Positions 1 through 6,852 of a stretch of DNA of 22,526 nt are shown here, one piece after another. The stretch's first letter is position 1, and every line of letters starts with the position of its first letter. The translations under genes were made by a program, and so were the position numbers. The notes below the pieces were generated by a model. The model saw only the letters and a program-made list of their open reading frames with translations, was not told the origin of the DNA and did no database searches. The stretch is from Nitrosopumilales archaeon CG_4_9_14_0_2_um_filter_34_16 (GTDB lineage Archaea; Thermoproteota; Nitrososphaeria; Nitrososphaerales; Nitrosopumilaceae): contig PFRJ01000072.1 of NCBI GenBank assembly GCA_002788515.1, forward strand, positions 1 to 22,526, given 5' to 3'.

Positions 1-89
1 ACTGAGCCGTCTGCCTTGTATTGCTACAATGACTCGCATGGCTTAGTATCAATCCGATAGCAGTCAGGTCCGGCAGGATCAACCGGATT
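1..89 (-). rRNA. rrs: 16S ribosomal RNA, 5' end (partial)
   Basis: The reverse complement reads from base 89 as AATCCGGTTGATCCTGCCGG, the nearly universal archaeal 16S 5' end, and continues through the conserved helix with GCTATCGGATTGATACTAAG and CATGCGAGTCATTG. The gene runs off the left edge, so only the first 89 nt or so are present. The exact mature 5' end (88-90) is a guess from conservation. It is transcribed divergently from the hemL-like gene at 469, an arrangement known from marine group I archaea. Confidence 0.98.
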
Positions 90-288
90 CTGAATTATAT
101 TTTGTATTTTGATTATTGAAGTACATTTGTACTTTAATTGGAATTGACGGATGCACATAATCTTCACATTTCAGATTTGATCTTTTGATCAGATCCTCAT
201 TTTGTATGCGTAACTGGAGGCCCATGAATCACAAAGTGGCATAATGCCATACTTCATCACGAGCGCCGCCTATTGCGTTACGTATGCA
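90..288 (-). other. 16S rRNA 5' leader (pre-rRNA)
   Basis: This is the stretch between the inferred rRNA transcription start near 285-290 and the mature 16S end. It has no convincing coding potential. It holds several inverted repeats: 115-124 with 129-138 (core aagtac/gtactt with a 4-nt loop), 237-242 with 244-249 (tggcat/atgcca), and a longer-range pairing of 203-214 with 277-288 (10 of 12 pairs in the minus-strand RNA). Such helices are expected in archaeal pre-rRNA leaders that are processed and trimmed. The extent is inferred from the TATA position. Confidence 0.6.
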
Positions 289-308
289 GAAGGTAAAGTA
301 TACAGAAA

Positions 309-319
309 CCATATAAACC
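309..319 (-). promoter_or_regulatory. Probable rRNA operon promoter (TATA box)
   Basis: The minus strand reads GGTTTATATGG here, a good archaeal TATA box and the best one upstream of the 16S gene. With the usual spacing of about 25 nt, transcription would start near 285-290, just before the leader inverted repeat at 277-288. Confidence 0.6.
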
Positions 320-439
320 ATGCGTGAAATTATGCCTGATCGGTCAAAAAAATTGTAAAAATTACAAGTTTTTTCACACCCCCTTCCCTCAAACATAGTT
401 TGCTCGTGGAATAGAATCAATTCAGGTCACTTTTTGAGG

Positions 440-447
440 ATTAAAAT
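440..447 (+). promoter_or_regulatory. TATA-like element of the hemL-like gene
   Basis: The sequence attaaaat is centred about 26 nt before the TTG at 469. That spacing predicts a leaderless transcript beginning at or next to the TTG, and so supports this start over internal ones. Confidence 0.45.
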
Positions 448-468
448 GACAGTAATGATTCGGTCAAT

Positions 469-1749
469 TTGGTTTTGGATTACATAAAAGAGTACAAGGG
501 AAAAACTCGAAAGTCATATAGTTTGTTTACAAAGTCTTTGAAATTTCATATAAATGGTGTTTCTCATAATATAAGATATTACGCACCATATCCATTTGTA
601 GTAAAATCAGCTTCAGGTAAAAATCTTGTAGATGTAGATGACAATAAGTATACTGATTACTGGATGGGTCATTGGAGTTTGATATTAGGACACGGTTCAA
701 AAGATGTCAAAGATTCTTTGAAAAAACAAATAGAGAAAAGTTGGATGTATGGAACAGTAAATGAACAGACAGTATTACTATCAGAATTAATTGCAAAAGC
801 AGTTCCAGTAGCTGAGAAGATTCGCTATGTAACATCAGGAACTGAAGCTACAATGTACGCAGTCAGATTAGCAAGATCAGTTACAGGTAGAAAAATAATT
901 GCAAAGATTGATGGAGGATGGCATGGATATACATCAGACTTGTTAAAAAGTGTGAACTGGCCATTTAGTGAATCTGAAAGCTCTGGAGTTGTAAATGAAG
1001 AGAAAATTATCTCTATTCCATATAATGATTTAGAAAAATCTTTAGACATATTGAAGAAACATGCAAAAGATTTAGCTGGCGTAATTATAGAGCCAGTTTT
1101 AGGAGGAGCAGGATGTATTCCGGCAACACCACAATATCTCAAAGGAATTCAAGAATTTGTTCACAAAAATAAATCATTATTCATTCTGGATGAAATTGTT
1201 ACAGGATTTAGATTCAGGTACGGATGTCTATATCCCACAATGAAACTAGACCCAGACATTGTTACTTTGGGAAAAATTGTGGGTGGAGGAATGGCAATTG
1301 GCATAATGTGCGGTAAAAAAGAAATCATGGAATACGCAGATACCACAGGCAAGAAAAAATCAGAGCGAAGCTATGTTGGTGGAGGTACGTTCTCTGCAAA
1401 TCCAGCTTCCATGACGGCAGGGCATGCAACACTATCTGTATTGAAAAACAACAATTCAATATATTCTAAAATTAATGAATTGGGTGAATATGCAAGAAAA
1501 GAATTAACCAAATCATTTGATGGTAAAGTTATAGTTACAGGCAAGGGATCTTTGTTTATGACGCATTTTGTAAAAGATGGCATTTCTGAAATCACCAATG
1601 CAGCACAGGCATCAATGTGTGATGTTAAAACGCTACATGATTATCATTTTAAGATGATAGCACATGATGGGATATTCTTTTTACCAGGAAAACTGGGTGC
1701 CATATCCAATGCACATACCAAAGAAGATATCAAGAAAATAATCAAATGA
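469..1749 (+). CDS. hemL: Glutamate-1-semialdehyde aminotransferase-like protein (class III, PLP-dependent)
   Basis: This 426-aa protein is a class III PLP aminotransferase of the glutamate-1-semialdehyde 2,1-aminomutase type, which would make 5-aminolevulinate for tetrapyrrole synthesis. Visible signatures are SGTEA (residues 123-127, phosphate binding), GGWHGY (149-154), LDEIVTGFR (240-248, the Asp that contacts the pyridine nitrogen) and Lys269 in TLGKIVGGG, the expected Schiff-base lysine. Length is normal for HemL. The start is TTG: no in-frame ATG lies upstream, and a TATA-like element sits about 26 nt before it; TTG at 475 is an alternative. A hemL homologue next to the rRNA operon is a known feature of marine Thaumarchaeota. 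The N-terminal part differs somewhat from bacterial HemL, so another amino-transfer substrate cannot be excluded. Confidence 0.88.
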   Translation: MVLDYIKEYKGKTRKSYSLFTKSLKFHINGVSHNIRYYAPYPFVVKSASGKNLVDVDDNKYTDYWMGHWSLILGHGSKDVKDSLKKQIEKSWMYGTVNEQTVLLSELIAKAVPVAEKIRYVTSGTEATMYAVRLARSVTGRKIIAKIDGGWHGYTSDLLKSVNWPFSESESSGVVNEEKIISIPYNDLEKSLDILKKHAKDLAGVIIEPVLGGAGCIPATPQYLKGIQEFVHKNKSLFILDEIVTGFRFRYGCLYPTMKLDPDIVTLGKIVGGGMAIGIMCGKKEIMEYADTTGKKKSERSYVGGGTFSANPASMTAGHATLSVLKNNNSIYSKINELGEYARKELTKSFDGKVIVTGKGSLFMTHFVKDGISEITNAAQASMCDVKTLHDYHFKMIAHDGIFFLPGKLGAISNAHTKEDIKKIIK

Positions 1750-1755
1750 TTGTTT

Positions 1756-2115
1756 TTAAGAACTAGGAAAGGACTTGCTCCACATGATTAATTTATTGAA
1801 AATATTCAGATAATCTTTAGATTTTGTAGTAATGTGTACATGAGCTAGCAACTCTCCAAATTGCGCCTCCATGATCACAGTACATTCTTCTTTGAAAAAA
1901 GGTACAGTGACACCGATTTTCTTTAGGAAATTAAATTCAAAATGTTCAATTTTCAAATAATTATCCCTAATCGTGATTTGCTTTTTTTGAGAGTTGTTAT
2001 TAATGGATTCATCTAGTTGTTTTTTGGTCGAATCATCCCACATTGGAGAATCTTGAGGCCATCTATGAACATGTACTTTATCTGCCAAAAATTCTAGTTC
2101 AAAATCAGACAACAC
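1756..2115 (-). CDS. Hypothetical protein, 119 aa
   Basis: I do not recognise a family. The protein is soluble, with no signal peptide or membrane segment, and mixed alpha/beta in character. It has an aromatic-rich N-terminal part with HVHRWPQDSPMWDD and a central block, FKEECTVIMEAQFGELLAHVHI, that looks like a pair of strands. The start is GTG at 2113-2115 or TTG at 2110-2112; an AT-rich TATA-like stretch (minus strand, about 2130-2140) favours the latter slightly. It converges on the hemL-like gene with only 6 nt between stops, and diverges from the microprotein gene at 2215. The open frame and tight packing support a real gene. Confidence 0.6.
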   Translation of the reverse strand: MLSDFELEFLADKVHVHRWPQDSPMWDDSTKKQLDESINNNSQKKQITIRDNYLKIEHFEFNFLKKIGVTVPFFKEECTVIMEAQFGELLAHVHITTKSKDYLNIFNKLIMWSKSFPSS

Positions 2116-2185
2116 TCTAAATCATTTTTTATGAAAATTAAGCGTTGTCTTAAATCACATCAATGTGAATTCCAAAACATACAGA

Positions 2186-2196
2186 TTTTTATAAAA
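2186..2196 (+). promoter_or_regulatory. TATA box of the 39-aa microprotein gene
   Basis: The sequence tttttataaaa is centred 24 nt before the ATG at 2215. This is canonical archaeal spacing for a leaderless mRNA and the main evidence that the short frame downstream is expressed. Confidence 0.55.
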
Positions 2197-2214
2197 TAAT
2201 CAATTTCAGACATT

Positions 2215-2334
2215 ATGGAGAAGAAAAAAGAAGGAAAGGAAGCATACGCAACAGATGACCCAACAAACACATCTGCCGAAGAGCAAGAAAACATGGCAAA
2301 AGAAGCCATTAGAAAATTCAAAGCGTTAAGTTAA
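2215..2334 (+). CDS. 39-aa charged microprotein
   Basis: The short frame starts ATG GAG AAG and ends TAA. It encodes a Lys/Glu-rich peptide that begins MEKKKEGKEAYATDDPTN and has an amphipathic helical C-terminus (EENxAKEAIRKFKALS-like). There is no Cys, membrane segment or recognisable domain. A good TATA box stands 24 nt upstream of the ATG, and the TPR gene follows 37 nt downstream, so the two may be read together. I do not know a function. Coding status rests on promoter position and biased, lysine-rich composition, not on homology. Confidence 0.5.
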   Translation: MEKKKEGKEAYATDDPTNTSAEEQENMAKEAIRKFKALS

Positions 2335-2357
2335 GCCAAACTTTCATTAGCAGTATT

Positions 2358-2369
2358 ATTTTTATAAAA
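2358..2369 (+). promoter_or_regulatory. TATA box inside the spacer before the TPR gene
   Basis: The sequence atttttataaaa is a strong TATA-like element, but it ends only about 3 nt before the ATG at 2372. Normal spacing would place the transcription start near 2388-2391, downstream of that ATG and just before the in-frame ATG at 2399. Confidence 0.5.
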
Positions 2370-2371
2370 TC

Positions 2372-3193
2372 ATGGGATTGTTCGGTTCAAAAGAAAACAT
2401 GGAAGATTTAATGTATAATGCAATGTCACTTATGGAGAAAAATCAACCAAAAGGAGCAATCACATTATTTAACAAAGTATTGAACCAAGATTCAAAAAAC
2501 ACGCAAGCATTATTGAACAAAGGACTAGCATTAAATCAAATAAAAAAATACAGTGATGCAGTTACTTGTTTTGATAAATTATTAGAGATAAATCCAAAAG
2601 ATGCGCAGGCACTGAACAACATTGGAATTGCCATGGCAGAGATGAAAAACATACAAGGAGCAAGTGAATGTTATGACAAAGCGATAGAAGCAGATCCAAA
2701 AAATGCAGCGTCATATTTTAACAAAGGAGTATTACTTGACAAACTACAAGAATGTGAAGAAGCATTAGAATTTTTAGATAAAGCAATTACCGTAGATCCA
2801 AAAAAACATAATGCAATGTTTTACAAAGGAATTGTGTTAGGAAAAATGAAAAAGCATGAAGAAGCTCTGAATTGTTTTGAAAACGTACACAGGAAAAGCC
2901 CAAGTCACATGGATGCTTTTTTTCATGTAGGAATAGAGCTTGCAGAACTAGACAAACATGAAAAAGCAATAGAGATTTTTGATCAAATTCTAGCCAAACA
3001 CAAAGACAACATCAACATAATTTATGCAAAATCAAGAAGTAAGGCAGCACTTGGAGCATATCCAGAATCATTGGAATTATTAAAACACGCAATAACAAAA
3101 AACCCCAAAACAATTAGAGAATGGGCAAAAAAGGAAAAAATATTCACACAGTTACACAATAATGACAAGTTTAGAGCACTTGTAAAGTTGTAA
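2372..3193 (+). CDS. Tetratricopeptide repeat (TPR) protein
   Basis: This 273-aa protein is built almost entirely of 34-residue TPR units from about residue 11 onward. Repeated hallmarks are ALLNKGLALNQIKKYSDAV, ALNNIGIAMAEMKN, ASYFNKGVLLDKLQECEEAL, AMFYKGIVLGKMKKHEEAL and AFFHVGIELAELDKHEKAI, giving six to seven repeats and a capping helix. Such superhelices act as protein-protein scaffolds; the partner is unknown. No membrane segment is present. The start shown gives an MGLFGSK N-terminus, a tag also seen as MGLF on two zinc proteins in this window. The TATA box only about 3 nt upstream suggests that a leaderless or short-leader mRNA would instead use Met10 at 2399. It converges on the gene ending at 3206. 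Confidence 0.9.
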   Translation: MGLFGSKENMEDLMYNAMSLMEKNQPKGAITLFNKVLNQDSKNTQALLNKGLALNQIKKYSDAVTCFDKLLEINPKDAQALNNIGIAMAEMKNIQGASECYDKAIEADPKNAASYFNKGVLLDKLQECEEALEFLDKAITVDPKKHNAMFYKGIVLGKMKKHEEALNCFENVHRKSPSHMDAFFHVGIELAELDKHEKAIEIFDQILAKHKDNINIIYAKSRSKAALGAYPESLELLKHAITKNPKTIREWAKKEKIFTQLHNNDKFRALVKL

Positions 3194-3205
3194 AATTATT
3201 AAAAT

Positions 3206-3913
3206 TTATAATATTTTATTTCTAACAGCATCAATTCTTAACAAACCTATTTTCTTATTTGGACCAATCAATCTTGCTTCAAATATAGGAATGTAAACTT
3301 CAGATATTTCTCGTAGAACAAACTCATCATGAAGATCACGAACATCAGGTTCTAGAGGTTTTTTCAAAAACTCTTTTAATTTTTCAATTGCAGAGTCATG
3401 TGTAATTTCAGGCTTTTTTACATTCAGTTGGTTTTTCTCTAATAATCGCTGAGGGTAGTTTTCAATAGTTTTAGAATTTATTTTAAACGGTGATTTTGTT
3501 TCTCTGCCATGATGATCAAAAATTAGCTCATTTTCTTCCTCAACAAACACATGTTCTTCTAATTGCAGGTCAATCTTGTTTTTACCACGAGACACATCAA
3601 ATGCCTTTTGAAGCGAGGATTTTGAGCGAATTGGAAATATTCCATCGCCTAATACAACCTCATTAACATTAGAATCAACAGATATGGTGTGAGTGGCCTT
3701 ACGATAATAATCTGCAATGTATTTACCGGATACAACCAACATTGCCTCATAGTTGAGTTTTAGAGAATGGATATGAACATCTTCTTTTTTGGGTTTTTGT
3801 AGTAATTTTTTGAACATAGATGTCTTTTTTTCTTCAACTATAACAGATGCATCTCGTTCTTCAATTATTTTTTTAAGGACGACTGTTTTAGTTTCATGAT
3901 TTTTATGAGTCAA
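3206..3913 (-). CDS. Conserved-looking hypothetical protein, 235 aa
   Basis: I do not recognise a family. The N-terminal 50 residues are Lys/Glu-rich and probably flexible (VVLKKIIEERDASVIVEEKK). From about residue 50 a beta-rich region follows (SLKLNYEAMLVVSGKYIADYYRKATHTISVDSN), with hydrophobic strands such as VNEVVLGDGIFPI. The C-terminal end, EVYIPIFEARLIGPNKKIGLLRIDAVRNKIL, looks like a compact alpha/beta domain. There are no Cys clusters or membrane segments. The start is TTG at 3911-3913. A minus-strand TTTAATAG at about 3937-3945 lies about 27 nt upstream and supports it. Confidence 0.65.
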   Translation of the reverse strand: MTHKNHETKTVVLKKIIEERDASVIVEEKKTSMFKKLLQKPKKEDVHIHSLKLNYEAMLVVSGKYIADYYRKATHTISVDSNVNEVVLGDGIFPIRSKSSLQKAFDVSRGKNKIDLQLEEHVFVEEENELIFDHHGRETKSPFKINSKTIENYPQRLLEKNQLNVKKPEITHDSAIEKLKEFLKKPLEPDVRDLHDEFVLREISEVYIPIFEARLIGPNKKIGLLRIDAVRNKIL

Positions 3914-4005
3914 TTATATCAGAAATAGTCATCATTGCTATTAAATGAATTGAAAAAAATATGCAATTTGGAAAAACATAATACGTTTGAAAATATATCA
4001 AAAAC

Positions 4006-4368
4006 ATGGCAAATACGAAAGAAGGGTACATTGAGAAATTTCTTAAAAAAGCAGACAAAGCAATACAAGAAGGGGTAAAAAAAGCAGACATCATATTAGA
4101 AGATGCCGTAGAGTTTGGTTCAATGACTGCAAAACAAGCTGCCAAAGCAAGTAAAGAACTACACAATCAAGCAAAAAAAGAAAAAGAATTGTTACAGAGA
4201 AAAGGAATCGAGAGAATTAATTCAGGAATAACATCTGCTAAAAAAATAACCGCAAATAATCATGAGGATTTAGAGACATTGAGAAAATTAGGCAAGCTAA
4301 GAAAATCAGGAATAATTACAGAAAAAGAATTTCAAGCAAAAAAGAAAAAAATTTTGGATAGGATATAA
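4006..4368 (+). CDS. SHOCT-domain protein, 120 aa
   Basis: Residues 1-85 are strongly helical, alanine- and lysine-rich (KKADKAIQEGVKKADIILEDA, then KQAAKASKELHNQAKKEKELLQ), and likely form a coiled coil. Residues 88-118 (EDLETLRKLGKLRKSGIITEKEF followed by a Lys-rich helix) match the short C-terminal SHOCT domain, which is usually an oligomerisation or tethering module. There is no membrane segment. The cupin gene starts 1 nt after its stop and a second cupin 3 nt after that, so the three almost certainly form one operon. A function for SHOCT proteins in such operons is not established. Confidence 0.8.
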   Translation: MANTKEGYIEKFLKKADKAIQEGVKKADIILEDAVEFGSMTAKQAAKASKELHNQAKKEKELLQRKGIERINSGITSAKKITANNHEDLETLRKLGKLRKSGIITEKEFQAKKKKILDRI

Positions 4369-4369
4369 T

Positions 4370-4825
4370 ATGAAAAAATCAAACATTTTAGGGACAGGAG
4401 ATAAAAGAAGTGTAAATCCAGATTGGTTTACAGGTAAAACATGGATGAAAGTACTTTCAGAGAAAATAAAATCAAAAGATCAAGACATCTATCACGTACA
4501 TTTTGAGAAAGGTTCCAGAACCAAACTTCATCAACATAATGGAAATCAAGTATTAATTGGAATCAAAGGCAAAGGTAGTTTAGAGATTTTTAAAAAATAC
4601 GGCACAAGTAAAACTAACTTTAAAATCAAAAAAATAAAACGAATCAGCCTCAATGAAGGAGACATTGTACATGTTCCTGCAAAGATACTTCACACACATG
4701 GCTCAACAGATAAGAAAAAAGAGTTTTCACACATTGCAATCAACATATTGCCAAAGAAAAATTCACCATACAAAACAGAATGGTATGAGTCAGACTTTAA
4801 AAACATAGTCACAGAAATCATTTAG
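4370..4825 (+). CDS. Cupin-domain protein, 151 aa
   Basis: This is a single-domain cupin with a beta-barrel metal site. Motif 1 reads LHQHNGNQV with His54 and His56, and Gln60 where Glu is usual. Motif 2 reads GDIVHVPAKILHTHGS with His108. A 2-His/Gln/His site could still hold a divalent metal. An N-terminal extension (residues 1-35) includes RSVNPDWFTGKTWMKVLSEK. It is the middle gene of the SHOCT/cupin/cupin operon, starting 1 nt after the preceding stop. The reaction is unknown; cupins range from isomerases and dioxygenases to non-enzymatic ligand sensors. Confidence 0.85.
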   Translation: MKKSNILGTGDKRSVNPDWFTGKTWMKVLSEKIKSKDQDIYHVHFEKGSRTKLHQHNGNQVLIGIKGKGSLEIFKKYGTSKTNFKIKKIKRISLNEGDIVHVPAKILHTHGSTDKKKEFSHIAINILPKKNSPYKTEWYESDFKNIVTEII

Positions 4826-4828
4826 ACA

Positions 4829-5191
4829 ATGGTATTACGCAAAAATTCTGAAATAGATACAATCCAAGGCAGTGAAGGAACCAAGATTAAACAATATTTT
4901 CACCCACATAACACATCAAATGGAATCAATTACAGTTTAGCACATTTTACTTTAGAACCAGGAAAAAAATCAAAACTTCACAAAATAAAATCATCTGAGA
5001 TTTATTATATTTTAGAAGGACATGGAGAAATAATAATAGATAATGAACGATATCAATTGGAAAAAGATGATTCCATATACATCCCAGCAAATTCTAGTCA
5101 ATATATGAAAAATTTAGACAGTGTAAATTTGAAATTTTTGTGTATTGTCGAGCCTGCATGGAAAATAGATGACGAAATCATACTAGAATAA
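4829..5191 (+). CDS. Cupin-domain protein, 120 aa, with degenerate metal site
   Basis: This single small cupin barrel has its core at residues 33-108 (YSLAHFTLEPGKKSKLHK, then SEIYYILEGHGEI). The first motif keeps His51 and Glu57 but has Ile53 in place of the second His. The second motif, DDSIYIPANSSQYMKN, has Gln91 where His is expected. Two of the usual four ligands are therefore missing, which suggests a ligand-binding or structural role, or a metal site completed by the neighbouring cupin. It starts 3 nt after the first cupin's stop, so the two are co-expressed and may form a heteromer. The function is unknown. Confidence 0.82.
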   Translation: MVLRKNSEIDTIQGSEGTKIKQYFHPHNTSNGINYSLAHFTLEPGKKSKLHKIKSSEIYYILEGHGEIIIDNERYQLEKDDSIYIPANSSQYMKNLDSVNLKFLCIVEPAWKIDDEIILE

Positions 5192-5249
5192 ACCAAAAAA
5201 GCATGACTTTGAGCAATTATTTTTAACGTATGACAAATCTGTATTTTTA

Positions 5250-5915
5250 GTGAATACATATCAAGCATTAAGGATATTAAATGTGGATTCTAGATCATCT
5301 CAAAACGAGATCAAAGCAGCATATAGAAAATTAGCATTAGAACTACATCCAGACAAAAATCAAGACAAAAAAGAAGATTCAGAATTTAAGAAAATCACTG
5401 AAGCATACAATCATCTTAAAAAAAATTACAATCAAGAAAGCAATCTAATACAGCAAAGCAAAACCAAACCAAAAAATGATTTTAAGAAAAAACCCCAATG
5501 GGGAGCACCTGATGACAGTATTCCAGAACAGGATTGGGGGAAATATACGCAGGAGTTTGAAGAAGGAGATCCTGATTTTTGGAAAGAGTATGAAAGAAAA
5601 TTCTGGGAAGAATACAATGCTCGCGTACGTCCTGATGGAAAAAATGGAGAATATGAAAAAGCTAAAGAGCCAAAAAAACAACCAGATCTTTTTGTGGATG
5701 TAGATAAAAGTTTGTGTATCGGATGTTGTAGTTGTGAAATGATTGCACCTGAAGTTTTTGAAATAAATAAAAACACAAGATCAAATCCAAAATCATCAGT
5801 TATTAATCAAAAAGGAGCAGGAATCAACAAGATAATGAATGCAGCAAAGACTTGTCCTACCAAAGCAATCATTGTGGAAGATTTAGAAACAAATGAGAGG
5901 CTATTTCCACATTAA
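5250..5915 (+). CDS. J-domain/ferredoxin fusion protein (DnaJ-Fer)
   Basis: Residues 2-60 form a J-domain (YQALRILNVDSRSSQNEIKA) with the DnaK-stimulating HPD motif at 33-35. A charged aromatic linker (about 70-145) has no DnaJ zinc finger. Residues 148-212 are a ferredoxin-like domain with CxxCxxC (Cys156, 159, 162; Cys160 is extra) and Cys202-Pro, consistent with one 4Fe-4S cluster. This J-domain plus ferredoxin architecture is described in Thaumarchaeota and in plant chloroplasts, and a transfer between them has been proposed (Petitjean and colleagues). A role linking Hsp70 action to redox state or Fe-S delivery is inference. The start is GTG; an AT-rich element near 5217-5226 lies about 27 nt upstream. 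It overlaps the convergent HIT gene by 4 nt. Confidence 0.92.
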   Translation: MNTYQALRILNVDSRSSQNEIKAAYRKLALELHPDKNQDKKEDSEFKKITEAYNHLKKNYNQESNLIQQSKTKPKNDFKKKPQWGAPDDSIPEQDWGKYTQEFEEGDPDFWKEYERKFWEEYNARVRPDGKNGEYEKAKEPKKQPDLFVDVDKSLCIGCCSCEMIAPEVFEINKNTRSNPKSSVINQKGAGINKIMNAAKTCPTKAIIVEDLETNERLFPH

Positions 5916-6316
5916 ATTTTCAATTTATTATAAAATTCATCCATTTCAGATTTAGATAGTTGAACAGGGTTAAACATACTATGAATTGGGCCTGCAGAAT
6001 CATTTTTGATTCTTGGAACTAAATGCACATGTACATGTGGAATTTCTTGACCTGCTTCATGACCATTATGAATTGCAACAAGAGTAGAACCAGTAATAGC
6101 ATCCACTTTTGAAATCATTAAATGAACTAGTGAGAATAAATCATTGTTTTCCTCCACAGATAAATCTTGAACCTTGTGATGGTGATTTTTTGGGATCACT
6201 AATGTATGTCCACCTGCAAGAGGAAACGCATCCAAAAAAGATACAGAATGAATAGTCTCCTTGAGAAATTTTGACTTGATTTCACCAGAAATAATTTTAC
6301 AAAAAATACAGTCCAT
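5912..6316 (-). CDS. HIT-family nucleotide hydrolase/transferase
   Basis: The 134-aa protein has the histidine triad HVHVH (His94, 96, 98; the catalytic residue is normally the middle one) and the N-terminal CIFCKI motif (Cys3, Cys6), often a zinc site with downstream His residues. It also has FPLAGGHTLVIPKNHH, typical of the HINT/Fhit superfamily. These enzymes hydrolyse AMP-lysine, Ap4A or related nucleotide conjugates; the substrate here is unknown. Length is typical. A TATA-like element (6337-6348) sits about 27 nt before the ATG. Its 3' end overlaps the J-domain ferredoxin gene by 4 nt. Confidence 0.93.
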   Translation of the reverse strand: MDCIFCKIISGEIKSKFLKETIHSVSFLDAFPLAGGHTLVIPKNHHHKVQDLSVEENNDLFSLVHLMISKVDAITGSTLVAIHNGHEAGQEIPHVHVHLVPRIKNDSAGPIHSMFNPVQLSKSEMDEFYNKLKI

Positions 6317-6336
6317 AACACATTAGTAAATTTGGT

Positions 6337-6348
6337 AAAATATTAAAT
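6337..6348 (-). promoter_or_regulatory. TATA-like element of the HIT gene
   Basis: The minus strand reads ATTTAATATTTT, centred about 27 nt before the ATG at 6314-6316, consistent with a leaderless transcript. Confidence 0.45.
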
Positions 6349-6354
6349 CACCTA

Positions 6355-6633
6355 TTATGGAGTGACAATAGTTGCCCAAGCCAAACCTTCGCCATATTTG
6401 ATAGTAGTTTTATCGCCAGAGTGAAGATTGCAGTTTTCGATTATTTTCGGCACATTATCTTTAGAGTCGACATAACATATCCCATCGTCATTGTTTAAAA
6501 TTACAACATCTTCAAAGATGTCCTCGCGAATGAGATTCCAAAAGGGGAAAACCATAGTAGATAGAACAATCCCTGCAGTAAAAAAAGCGCCAACAAATAC
6601 CAAAAAAGCCTTTTGACTAGAATTAAGATTCAT
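6355..6633 (-). CDS. Small membrane-anchored hypothetical protein, 92 aa
   Basis: One membrane segment is visible (about residues 9-33, AFLVFVGAFFTAGIVLSTMV). A short outside or inside domain follows with NDDGICYVDSKDNVPKIIENC (Cys residues in ICYV and ENCNL, possibly a disulfide if extracytoplasmic) and a beta-like end (TTIKYGEGLAWATIV). I recognise no family. Its ATG follows the stop codon of the C2H2 zinc-finger gene with no intervening base (TAA-ATG, 6636-6631), so the two are translated from one message. Confidence 0.7.
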   Translation of the reverse strand: MNLNSSQKAFLVFVGAFFTAGIVLSTMVFPFWNLIREDIFEDVVILNNDDGICYVDSKDNVPKIIENCNLHSGDKTTIKYGEGLAWATIVTP

Positions 6634-6801
6634 TTACCAAGTACCACCATCTCCTGTATTAGGATCCAGTTTCTTTGCAGGTACGTTTCCATGAGCCTTT
6701 TTCATATGTTTTTTCAAACGTTCAGGATCATGTAATTCAGTTCCACACACATCACATTTGGTTTTTCTCTCATTGTCTTTCTTACTATTAAACAATCCCA
6801 T
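6634..6801 (-). CDS. 55-aa C2H2 zinc-finger protein
   Basis: The minus-strand frame from ATG at 6799-6801 to TAA at 6634-6636 encodes a protein that opens MGLFNSKKDNERKTKCDVCG. It carries one classical finger: Cys16, Cys19, His32, His37 (C-x2-C-x12-H-x4-H), with a basic helix PERLKKHMKKAHG. The tail LDPNTGDGGTW is polar and probably disordered. It may bind nucleic acid or protein. The MGLF start resembles the TPR and triple zinc-ribbon proteins in this window. A TATA-like TTTTAATGTAT lies at about 6825-6835. The next gene begins immediately at its stop codon. Confidence 0.8.
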   Translation of the reverse strand: MGLFNSKKDNERKTKCDVCGTELHDPERLKKHMKKAHGNVPAKKLDPNTGDGGTW

Positions 6802-6852
6802 GTATTGATAAAAATTAAAAATACATTAAAAGTTATTCGAAAATAATACACG

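Noticed and set aside
188..261. Possible C/D box sRNA in the 16S leader (minus-strand GTGATGA ... CTGA)
   Set aside because: The C-to-D distance is about 66 nt without convincing internal D'/C' boxes or terminal stem, so it is only noted within the leader finding.
229..420. A 63-codon minus-strand open frame upstream of 16S
   Set aside because: It spans the inferred rRNA promoter and the first part of the leader, has unremarkable composition and no promoter of its own, so it is most likely chance.
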